The translations under genes and the position numbers were made by a program. From assembly GCA_015698045.1 (NCBI GenBank), contig BLAL01000080.1, positions 622,501 to 686,500 on the forward strand: DNA of 64,000 nucleotides, read 5' to 3'. Numbering within the stretch: position 1 is the stretch's first letter; each line of letters begins with the position of its first letter. Below, piece by piece: positions 23,855 to 33,845 of the stretch. The DNA is from Rhizophagus clarus. Lineage: Eukaryota; Glomeromycota; Glomeromycetes; Glomerales; Glomeraceae. The notes beneath the pieces are model-generated. The model was not told the origin of the DNA, did not search any database, and saw nothing but the letters and a program-made list of their open reading frames with translations.

Positions 23855-24013
23855 GGTAGTGTTCCGAAAGGGTCGGGTCAAACCCGGATCATTTGACCTG
23901 ACCCGTTTTAAAATCTGAATCAGGTTTGTCATTATTTAACACTAGTCTTATATTCAACCCGACCCGTCAGGTCAGGGTCACACCTTGCTTGATCCGGGTT
24001 GACCCAGGTTTAA
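23855..24013. repeat. degenerate GGGTCGGGT/ACCCGACCC repeat, probable MITE remnant
   Basis: TAGTGTTCCG at 23857 resembles the TAGTGCTCC end of the MITE at 12130. GGGTCGGGTCAAACCCGG and AACCCGACCCGTCAGGTCAG follow. No matching right end or target duplication was found, so it is probably truncated. Confidence 0.4.
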
Positions 24014-25099
24014 TCAAAGATTTATATTTAAAATATTTACAAAACGTTTACATTACGCAATTTTTATTTCTAACTCTATTTGTGTATGAAAATAAGTGAG
24101 GCTGAGAAATAAGCTTATTTAAGAAGTCTAGAAAAGTACTTAAACCCTTGAGCAGATCGAAATCTACTATGATGGAAGGTATGTATATATATGTTTAATA
24201 ATAATTTTAAACATATTTTATTAAATTATTAATTCGTTATAAAAATATATATCATAGTTAAATGAAGTAGAGTATTCACACCTAGCTATTCATTTAACAT
24301 TTCTTTTAACGAATTTAATCATTAAAAAAGTCAAATACCATTTTATTTCGCTAATAAAAACACTTTTTAACATTTTGTCTTGATTAAATTCGTTAAAAAG
24401 AAAAAAGTGGTCAGTTAAATGGTCAGTTAAATGGTCGGTCAAACAGTCGGTTAAACGGTCAAAAAAACGGTCAGCCAAAATAGTCAGTCAGTCAAAGGCC
24501 CTTAACCGGTTATGACCAATCGATAACCAACCGTAACTGACCGTTGCCATCCCTATGTGGGATATGAATCAAAAGAAAAAAATTGATCCTGATTACAAAT
24601 CATTTTCTTGGGTGAGAAGAATTTCATTTCTTTTACCTTTATAGTTAGCATCTTGGCATTATTACTAAACAGGCTATGCTAAGTACAATATAAATAATTT
24701 ATAAATTGTGAAACATGTGATTTGTCTGCGCCTGATCTATGCTTTGAATCGGCAGATTCCATATAACTTGATCGGCTGATCCTGTGTTTTTCATAGATGG
24801 GTAATTGGATCGGACAATTTGATCTGGAAGATTCTGTCCATGATGATGACAAGAATCAGCATTTTCTTTTCAATACATACTGTATAATACACATTCATAA
24901 ATCCTAATGCAAAGTAATGGCTACCGCTAGTTTATTAAATTTTGATTAAAAAAACAACTGGTCAGCTGATTTTGCAGTACTATGGTCTATCAAATCATCT
25001 GGCTAAAACAAAAAAAAATCAAATGAGTTATTTTTTTTCCTGCATGCTTTTTGATGAATGCTTTGATTATTAATAAAAATCTTTTTACCTTCCTCTAAT
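24014..25099. other. gene-free stretch with GGTCAGTTAAAT repeats
   Basis: At 24408-24500 short degenerate repeats of GGTCAGTTAAAT/CGGTCAAAC occur, followed by ACCGTTGCCATCCCTA at about 24540. Reversed, this starts TAGGGATGGCAA, a possible hAT-type end, but no partner end was found. An inverted pair TTAACGAATTTAATCA / TTAAATTCGTTAA flanks 24307-24400. No gene. Confidence 0.35.
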
Positions 25100-25545
25100 T
25101 AGACTAGTGCAGGTTTGATTGATCAAATGACACCTTTTTCTTGCTTTATTTTTTGTTTATTAATTATCAAAAAAAAAATTTTTCTTGATTTAGTTAGCAA
25201 TGGATCTATTACAAATGAACATCAAGAATTGTTTGTTGGCTGGTACAATACTTTATTTTTGTTAGATATTCATTATTTTTTTGTTGATTTAAATCATCAC
25301 GAAATCAATGGACCAGATAGCACTGCTAAGTATTGTTTGTTAGGCTTTGCAAATTTTCATTATTATTTCCTTAATTTAAATAGGCACGGGTTTAATGGAT
25401 CGGATGATGCTCCCATCAAGTATTGTTTGTTAGACTTTGGGGCTTTGCTGCTTATTATTTATGTCAAATATTAATCTATTTTTTAATTTGAATTGGCGCA
25501 GATTTAATGGATCGGATAGTGTCACCATAGACTATTGGCAAATTT
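25100..25545. repeat. imperfect tandem repeat of about 100 bp
   Basis: Blocks containing (A/T)TTTAATGGATCGGATxxTGxxxCCAT and AAGTATTGTTTGTTAGxCTTT recur at roughly 25200, 25300, 25390 and 25495. A 119-codon frame across them reflects the repeat (SAKYCLLGF, APIKYCLLDF) and has no recognised domain. Confidence 0.5.
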
Positions 25546-26093
25546 CATGTTGATTACAACATTTGATTATTTTAGTTAGATTGAAGAAATAACTATTCTT
25601 TTTTCAGTATGGGCTTTTAATAACAGATCACGCTCTCTGTCCATAGTCTAATTTAGGTAGGATTATTATTATAATTGTAATATTCATTGGTAGTAACAAC
25701 ATGGTACCCGCTAGTCAAAATTTCTAACAGTTAACTAATCCTTATAAACAAATAATATATATATCCTTACTCGATTTTATTTAAACACTAATTTTTCTAA
25801 GTAAAAAAAAAAAAAATTATTTTTTTTTTTTCAATATATATTACCATGTTTAATATAAACTGATTCTCCAATTCTGTATGGAGCAGCAAGCCACAGTTAG
25901 TAAGCCAAGTAAATTTTAGCAAGAGCTCCCCTGCTCCATGTTCAAAGTTAACTTGTTGTTACATAAAAAATAAAAACGAAAAAACTTTGTGGAAAGCAAT
26001 ATGGTCGATCATATTCATACCAGAATATATTTGTTCTATTTATTACTTTAAGAATTTATAATTAAAATTAAATTATATAGCATGCATAAAATA
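25546..26093. other. gene-free stretch
   Basis: An A-run/T-run lies at about 25803-25832. Otherwise nothing is recognisable. It is downstream of the decayed BTB gene. Confidence 0.4.
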
Positions 26094-27590
26094 CTAGACT
26101 CTCCTCTTTTTTATTTGGAATACATCATAATCTTCTATAGAATTTTTCTCCGGAGTCTCTTATCTTCTTATCATAATGAAATTTTTTACAGCAAATCGTG
26201 TCATAGTCTGTAAATTCGTTGGAAGCATGTATATTAATGTCTTTACCGAAATACGGGCCAGATAAAGAGTGAAACCATATCGCATAATCAAGATCCTTTA
26301 CATTACTAATAACTGTATCTTTAAAATTATCCTTATTTTTAAAAGAAAAAATAAAACTATCTTTCGTTGCGCCCCAATTACGAGGTGTTTCCCATTTTAT
26401 AGGGCTATAACCACCAATAATTTCTTCTGAATCTTTTAATTTAATAAATGTAACAGTATTATGTATTCCGCCACATAGTTCATGAAATTTTTTTGGAGTA
26501 AATCCATCTCGGCTTCCTCTTAATAATAATTTAAATTGGTACGGGAAATATAATTCTCTTAAATGAGAAAATTTATAATTAAGTTCCGTTCTATCAATCC
26601 ATCTTGAAATGATTGAAACAATATTTAGATTAACAATTCTTGAATCAATAATGTTATCCACTGTCATATTTCTTGGAAGTAAAATATTGTCAATTGGTTC
26701 ACGATTAGGATCTAAATAAGAATTTAGTAACTCTTCGTAAAATTGATGTTTTAAAAGCTTTTTATATGGGTGAACTTTTTGTGAAAATTCTTCAGATGAC
26801 AAACTAAAAAATCTAACTAGAAGTAAACAATGTTGTAGAGTATTTTCCATAGTTTTGAAATCATCATCTGACCAAGCATTAGGATCTGAGATTTTGTGCA
26901 AGACCCCATTTTAATACGTGTTCCCAGACTTCAATTTCTTTCATTTGTAAATCATCCCTTTTAATAAGTGAAATTAAAGATTTTTCAGGAAGCGAAATAA
27001 AATCAAAAGATTTAAATATTTTATCAGGAAATTGAACCATTAAATTTGTACAAAATTCTTGAAGTTCTAATAAATTATTAGATTGTAAGCTGATTTGATG
27101 AGTAAACCCAAAATGTTGTTCTAACCACTCAGACTTATTTTCAATTAAATATTTTTGTAAATAATCAACTAGTTCTTGAAGATGAAGCACATCTGCAGCA
27201 GTCAAGTTTTAAGAAAGTCTGAAGTGTCTTGTCCATCCAATGAAAGAATACCGCCATAAATATACCTAAATTACAAAAAAAAAAATTATAATTGAATAAT
27301 TCAATGTTATGCATATCTTAATATAACTTAATATAACTTACTCTAGAATAATTTGAAAGATTTCCGGAGATATATTTTGTAATTTGATATGAACCAAACC
27401 ATTATGCTTTTTTTCAGCAACCAAAACTCGTCGTAAATATGGAGAACGATAGCATAAAATATTTGTATGAGCACGAAATATTTTTACGTTTGGATCTTCA
27501 CCAACTTCAATTGTAGCATCATAATATTTATCATTTTTTTAATAATTCGATATAATTTTGACTTAATCTTGAAAAAAATTGAGTAGGCAT
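26094..27590 (-). pseudogene. BTB-BACK-TLDc gene, frameshifted copy
   Basis: Paralogous throughout to the intact gene at 44835-46340. The start (MPTQFFSRLSQNYIELL) lies at 27590. Damage visible by comparison: an extra A in an A run near 27540 breaks the BTB exon. One base is missing near 27205 (LKT then stop, where the paralogue has LKALATADVLHL). About 10 bases are lost near 26900 after WEHVLKWGLAQN. One base is missing near 26140 before the C-terminal EDY. The first intron retains its GTAAGT donor. Long blocks remain protein-like, including the TLDc region with LLLRGSRDGFTPKKFHELC. Decay is therefore recent, or some homopolymer shifts are sequencing errors, though the 10-base loss is not a homopolymer error. 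Confidence 0.8.
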
Positions 27591-27631
27591 TTTTTTTTTT
27601 TTTTATATAAAAAAAAAAAGATATAAATGGT

Positions 27632-28469
27632 TTAAATATGTAACAAGTCTTCATAAAGTTGATGTTCTGAAAGTTTTTTATATGGACGGACTTTTTGTGC
27701 AAATTCTACAGAAGATAAACTAAAAAATCTAACTAATGGTAAACAAGATCGTAAAGTATTTTTCATCATTTTAAAATCTTCATCCGTCCAAGTAACAGGA
27801 TCTAAGAAAAGAGTTGGATTTTGTGCAAGTCCCCATTTTAAAACATGTTCCCAAATTTCAACTTCTTTCATTTGTAAATCATCTCTTTTAATAAGTAAAA
27901 CCAAAGGCTTTTCAGAAAATGAAGTAAAATCAAGTGACCGGAATATTTTTTGAGGAGATTTAGTCATGGAATCTAAACAAAACTGTTGAAGTTCCAATAA
28001 AGAATTAGATTTAAAACTTGTTTGACAAACAAGTCCGAAATTTTGTTCCATCCATTCAACCTTATTTTCAATTAAATATTTTTGTAAATAATCAACTAGC
28101 TCTTGAAGGTGAAGTTGATCAGCAGTATCCAATACTTTCAACATTTCTAAAGTTTCTTGTTCATCAAACGAAATTATACCACCATAAATATATCTACATT
28201 ATATAAAATTGTATTAAATATAATAACATTTTAGTTATAAATAAAAATTATAAATATAACTTACTCTAAAACAATTTGAAAGGTTTCTGGTGGGATATTT
28301 GATAATTTAATATGAGCTAAAATATTATCATTATTCTTTTTATTTGAAGTTAGAGTTCGTCGCAAAAATGGAGATCTTTATTCACTTCAATTGTAACATC
28401 GTAATATTCATTATCATTTAAAATTTCAATATAACTTTCACTTAATCTAGTAAAAAATAAGGATAACAT
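27632..28469 (-). pseudogene. BTB-BACK gene copy lacking TLDc, with deletion in BTB
   Basis: A tandem neighbour of the previous copy, same strand. The BTB exon (ATG at 28469, MLSLFFTRLSESYIEIL) has lost about 50 bases after EVNKD, removing the part equivalent to NVKIFRAHMNILCYRS and shifting the frame; the rest (LAHIKLSNIPPETFQIVLE) survives with a GTAAGT donor. The second exon holds an open BACK region (TADQLHLQELVDYLQKYLIE … RPYKKLSEHQLYEDLLHI). It then stops at 27632, exactly where intact copies continue into the TLDc domain, and the next copy's start follows 40 bp later. The TLDc part seems deleted between the tandem copies. Confidence 0.78.
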
Positions 28470-28592
28470 TTTTTTTTCGTTTAATTTTAAATATTTCAGT
28501 AGCAAGTTGCAAATCGGTTTAAATGTTGACAGGGTTGCAGTGCAATTTAAATACAAATGGGGATCGTGTACCCGATGATTATTAGTCGATCT

Positions 28593-29449
28593 CTTAAATG
28601 TAGAGCTTGGAACCGGTACAAAAAACCTTAACCGGTTAATAATATGTTTTTTTTATGGAACGGCTAGTAAATATTAAATATTTTATATAAAACATAAATT
28701 TATTTATTTTAAAAAAAATATATATTATTATTATAATACATATGATGTTGCATTTTCACCTAAAATTCCCCTTGCACCAAAAAATACAAATAAACAATTT
28801 AAATAAATATCAATAAAAAAAATAATTGGTAATTCATTAGTATTCATAAAAGTTACTTTAAATTTTATAAATGATGTTAATTTGGTATTTGAAATTCAAT
28901 AGAATGTTTAATAATATTATTTATCTTATTAGCAAGTTGTGTAAATATATCCATAAATTTTGCATTTCTTTTTATGAACAACAATATTTCTTGAAAATTT
29001 TTGAGCTTAGGGATGTACGCTTGTTAGACATATTATTCCCAGCATCTGAAAAAAGGCGTTCATTAGGAATGGAAGTGGCTGGGTTGATAAAATTTTTGCG
29101 CTAATATGAATATGTTTATTTCACCATTTATGAGGATTGTAAGTATAATCTGGTTTTTCTGTAATATATTTATTAAAGTAATCAGAAAAATTATCATTTT
29201 CGAGCAGTTCAATCATAATTGTAATTTATAAAATAAAGGTATTTATTTTTAGTGTTCTATTTAAACAAAAAAATTTATTGACTTAAAAAATGTTTAAAAT
29301 AAAATTATCGTTAAACAGTAAAAAATCGCAAAAAAAAATTCTCCGAGATGTTACATATTATCTATATATGACAATGATCTGCATTTAACCGGTTAATGGA
29401 TGTCTTAACCGGTTAACCGTCTTAACCGGTTCCAAGCTCTACTTAAATG
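28593..29449. mobile_element. hAT transposon with 8-bp target duplication
   Basis: The element spans 28601-29441 (841 bp), starting TAGAGCTTGGAACCGGT and ending ACCGGTTCCAAGCTCTA, perfect 17-bp inverted ends. The target duplication CTTAAATG occurs on both sides (28593-28600 and 29442-29449). Subterminal TTAACCGGTTAA motifs repeat near both ends. It carries a broken transposase C-terminus on the minus strand, which ties the end structure to the hAT superfamily. Confidence 0.93.
28972..29216 (-). pseudogene. hAT transposase C-terminal (dimerisation) fragment
   Basis: Minus-strand translation gives MIELLENDNFSDYFNKYI, then DYTYNPHKW and a stop. After a frame change it gives NPATSIPNERLFSDAGNNMS and NKRTSL. 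The block PATSxPxERLFSDAGN(x)xxxKRT is the conserved C-terminal dimerisation motif of hAT transposases (family knowledge). The upstream catalytic region is absent. The fragment lies inside the hAT element 28601-29441, so this is an internally deleted, non-autonomous copy. Confidence 0.85.
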
Positions 29450-29611
29450 ACAACACTATTTACAAAAGAATTATACAATTTAATGATTTTTTTTTGTTTT
29501 ATGTTTATTTATCTGACTAATCAGATAAAAAAACAAGTATTGTATATTAAACCCAATATATACTGTATATATTTTAATAATTTACAAACTTCACTATAAT
29601 GAGTGAATCCC

Positions 29612-29692
29612 TGTCAATTAGCTTTATATATAGTGCCAAATCCTCCTTTATTAAGTTATTTTAATGAATCCATTTTGACTTTTCCAAATCTG
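29612..29692 (-). pseudogene. protein kinase relic (glycine-rich loop)
   Basis: Minus-strand reading gives SKWIH, a stop, then LNKGGFGTIYKAN. This matches LKWIPYNQF…LDKGGFGIIYKAIW of the kinase gene at 32624-33845. Only this piece of the ATP-binding lobe remains and it is interrupted by stops. Confidence 0.65.
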
Positions 29693-30865
29693 TAATTAAA
29701 TAATCAAAAGTCACAGAATAAAATAAAATTTGCATTAAATTTAAAATATTAATTTAAGTAAAGAATTTAAATTTAAAATTAATATTTAACTATTTATCCA
29801 TAATAAAATATAATTTTAACTAAATTAATTTTTAACTATTTATTTTAGGTTGTAAGTCATAAGTCATTTCTAATTTAAATTATTTAATACTTATTATAGG
29901 GCTATTGCATACCGTACAATTTAAAGTATAATATTATTATCAAAGTAAAATTGTGATTTACCCATCACAGGTCGCAAATTAAATGATCGGCGACACGTGA
30001 TACCGCAAATTGTCGGAAAACAACGTGTAGCTTGATAATGCGACAGGGGTGATTTTTGATACAGATTGAGGCTGAAGTTTGAAGACAAGATGTGAGAATG
30101 TTTGTTTCAATTTAAAATAGCAAAAAAAAAGAAGAAAAAAAAAGTGTGGCAAGGAGTGAAGAAGTTTGAACTTTTCAGAGTAGCGAGGATCGTTTGATAA
30201 TACTTGAAAATTCAGATACAGTAATTTCAAAAGAATAACAAATAGAAAAAGATCGTAGCAAAGAAATATGACTTAGTTTTATGAATTATTCAACAAATAT
30301 ATTCAACATACTATTAAACAACAATACACATGTGCATATGGTGATTTACTGCACTTGATGACACTGATAAAATTATTTAACCTCAGAATTCTTAGCATTA
30401 TTGACTCAAATTTGATTGGTTTACAAGCTGATCAAAATTTGATCGCCTGCTCACCCAAATGTAATGTAACAAAAGATGACCATAAAATTAATAATATTGC
30501 AAAACAATCGGAAATAAAAATAAATCTCTTTAATTATTACTTACAAAATAATACCCCACTTCAACCCACAAAAACTTAGCTAGCCATTAACCATCACGTA
30601 AAAGTAGTTGCTATTTTTTAACCATAACAAGGAATTTAAATGAGAAGACATAGTATTCCAATACGTGTAATCTATAATAGTAGAAGATAAAGACAAATGA
30701 GTCGAACAAAACATTTTTCAGGACTCGTAAAATAAAAATAACTAATCTCATAAATAAGAAGTAAAAAATGCCATAATTCCTGCAAACTAATATTTATGTC
30801 CTTGATTCACGCTATTACTGAAAGAGATAGCAATGATTACATAGTCAGAGAAGCAGTGTTATGTT
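29693..30865. other. gene-free AT-rich stretch
   Basis: Two short frames (minus 29979-30230, plus 30355-30579) have no recognised pattern. No element ends were identified. Confidence 0.4.
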
Positions 30866-31050
30866 AGCCATCATTATACATTATCTATGCATAAAACTCA
30901 AGGTTTTACTTTAAATAATATAACGGTTTATCTAGATAATCAAATATTTTCTGCTATACAAGCATACCTACTTTAAGTAGATGTCCAAGCTTTGATAATC
31001 TTGAAATTGCAACACTTGAAAGAAGTGCTTTTATAACCGATCCTAAGTAA
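30866..31050 (+). pseudogene. PIF1-type helicase C-terminal relic (possible Helitron remnant)
   Basis: The plus strand reads LSMHKTQGFTLNNITVYLD, then NQIFSAIQAY. After loss of two bases it reads LSRCPSFDNLEIATLERSAF and ITDPK before a stop. HK(S/T)QG(x)TL and QAYVALSR are the late motifs of PIF1-family helicases, which also occur in Helitron transposons (family knowledge). The N-terminal motifs are not present nearby. A truncated copy is likely. Confidence 0.75.
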
Positions 31051-32287
31051 TTGAAGAATATAAATGACTTTGAATTAATGGCTAATAACCTTCTATCAAT
31101 CTAATATTTATTAAGCAATAAGCAATATATATACAACTTCGGGTTTTTTAAAAATAATAGATAAATTCATTTTTTTTTAATAAATAATGCAAAGGACTTT
31201 TTCCAACTCCAGAATTAATGAAAACTTCCTAGTTTTAATAAAGACTTATTTTTGTAACTTATTTTATATATCAAGTCAACTAAATTTTATTCCACTTAAT
31301 TTTTTTTGTTAAACTCAAAAAATAACAATTCTTTCTGATTAAAGAATCTATGAAGATTAACTAGAAATTGTTTTTTTGTTGTGGATGTCATTATTATTAT
31401 TATCTTTAACATTTTTTTTATAATTGTAAAAAATGGTCAATCAAATTTTTATGAAAAAAGATAGATGAAATACGAAATGAAAAGGAAAGATAAGGTAGTA
31501 CTGCAAAGGCAAAAAAGATGAGAAAAATACAACACATCCAGTTATAATTTATATAAGTTGAGGCTATTAAAGCAAATTTAATAATTTGTTACTTCTATTA
31601 CTTTAAAGTAATGTGTTTAAAAATTCTTCCATGATTCCATGATCTGATGATAGCTTTGATTGCAGCAGCAAGTGATACAAAAAAATACTCATGTTACTAC
31701 TTTGAAGCAGGGTTTTAAAATCACATGTATGAATAAGAAGTATACAAAAAGAAAATAAAATTAATAAAATGAGCTAAAAATTTATTCAAAGAAATTTTCA
31801 TTTAAGTAAATAATTTAATTAAAATGCTTATTCAGTACTTAAGCTAATAATACATTTATACATTGATAGTTTTAAACACTGATGGTTATAAAATTTGACA
31901 ATTTTTAAACTTCGTCTTATATATTATATGATATATGATTAATTAACCGTAAATTTAAAATTAGAAAAGCTAAATAATTATAATATATGATTTAATGGTT
32001 CATCCACAATTTTCTTTTTATTAATGTTTTATTTTACTTGACCAATTATAAATAACATTGCACAATATTAGATCTTAGATCTTGAAAACTTTATTTTTAC
32101 TGCTAGGAATACTATTTTATACATTTACATTATTTAATTAACTTTTAATTCATTTTTTTTTACATTGCTTTAATTGATCATATTAAACCTTTTAATTTCA
32201 ATCATATACTATATATGTTTGATGTTATAAATAAAAATAAACTTGATAATTTAATATAATATTCGGATAACTGAAATTACAACATAA
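31051..32287. other. gene-free AT-rich stretch
   Basis: No coding exon or element boundary was recognised. It is downstream of the kinase gene (minus strand). Confidence 0.4.
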
Positions 32288-32490
32288 AAGAATTATTTAA
32301 ATTACAAACTAAGAAACTTATAAAATATCTTACTACTCTAGCCTTAGTGTTAAAACAATTCCAAATAAAGAAAGAAATACATATATTTAATACTTAGATA
32401 AGTTATAAGAAAAGGAATTATTTAAATTACAAACTAAGAACTTGCAAAATATTTTACTACTCTAGCCTTAGTGATTAAATAATTCTAATA
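32288..32490. repeat. direct repeat, about 75 bp with 125-bp period
   Basis: AATTATTTAAATTACAAACT and then ACTACTCTAGCCTTAGTG occur at about 32291-32355 and again at 32416-32474. The copies differ by a few substitutions and small indels. Confidence 0.7.
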
Positions 32491-32623
32491 AAAATGAAAC
32501 AAAAATGAATATATCACAACACTATAAATCTAAACTAATTGTTGTCAGTTTTAATATCTAAATGATTAATAAATTAATTAATTTCATATAAAATAATTTG
32601 TAAAATTACTTTTTTTGCACATA

Positions 32624-33845
32624 TTACATACCCGATGTGTTTATATTATCAACTATATAATCTAAACATTCACTTTCTACAATTTCATCAAATTTTTCAC
32701 TTGATTTATCATCAACTATATAATCATTTACTTCTTTACTAGTAAAATCAAGTAAGCGACTTTTATAAAATACTTGTGGATGAGATTCAGTTATAAGATT
32801 AATATTTCCAATTGGTGCATTTATAAATTCCATAATGTTGCTTTTTAATTCTTCACTAACTTTATTATCATAAGGTTTGAAAATCCAGTCTGCAATAATA
32901 TTAATTACTTCTTCAGCAGATAGCCTTTCTAATGGATTCTCATCCCAACATTTTTTCATCAAATCCACATAACATTGTGGAGTATTTTCAATGATTTCAG
33001 GTCGTTCACCTTTACAAATACTTACACTGAGTTGAAAATCATGTGCTCTATCATTAAATGGTGGAACTCCAGATGTAAATTCCCACATAATCATAGAAAA
33101 ACTATATATGTCGCTAGCTGGAGTATATGGTTTTCCCCTTAAAACTTCAGGTGCCATAAATGGAATAACACCATAAATATCATATTCTTTGAAAAAATTT
33201 TCAGATTTGCATAATCCTAAATCACTAATAAAAACCTTGTTCTTATCAATCTCATCTTCATCCTCATGATTTAAAATATTGCCATCATGGAAATCACAAT
33301 GAATAAGTTTTTGCTCGTGTATTGTTTTAAGACCAGAAATAATTTTATACAACATGAACAATCTTTGATTCCAATTATTTTCAATTATTTTTGTTAAATT
33401 CCCTCTTAAATTTCCCTTATTTGCATAATCCATTACTACCATATAATTCAAAGTATCTGAATTTTTCGTAAATCCATGTAAATCAATAATTCTAAATGAA
33501 TTTATACATTTTTCGTGACAATCCCACTATAAAAAATTAAAATAGAATATATTAATATGAATGATTTATAATAAAAATAATAAAAATTAAAAATAAATAA
33601 TATATAATTATACTTCATTTAAAAATTTATCTAAATTTTCATTTAAATTATTTTCATTCAAATTATTGAGACATTTAAGAGCTACTTCCTTCTCTCCACT
33701 ACTTTCTAACCAAATGGCCTTGTATATAATACCAAATCCTCCTTTATCAAGATATTCAACATTTTTAAATTGATTATAAGGGATCCATTTTAAACTTTTT
33801 TCTTCAATAAATTTATCTAAAATTGCATTTTCACTTGTTCCAAAC
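32624..33845 (-). CDS. protein kinase, core exons
   Basis: Two exons, 33614-33845 and 32624-33526, join in phase 0 (…DKFLNE|WDCHEKC…). Kinase motifs in order: glycine-rich loop DKGGFGIIYKA; the VALK lysine near residue 57 of this core; catalytic loop HCDFHDGNIL (HCD instead of HRD); SDLG in place of DFG; MAPEVL; DIYSFSMIMWEFTSGVPPF; and CWDENPLERLSAEEV. All catalytic positions (Lys, both Asp, Asn) are kept, so it is probably active on Ser/Thr or Tyr. The C-terminal tail after the domain is about 90 residues and acidic. The coding exon begins with one base completing a codon, so at least one more exon lies upstream. What lies upstream is the intron-like array (separate entry). The family is strongly expanded in arbuscular mycorrhizal fungi (inference from known genomes). 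Confidence 0.85.

Noticed and set aside
28871-29104. Plus-strand ORF of 77 codons
   Set aside because: Antisense shadow of the hAT transposase C-terminus, which has the conserved motif on the minus strand.
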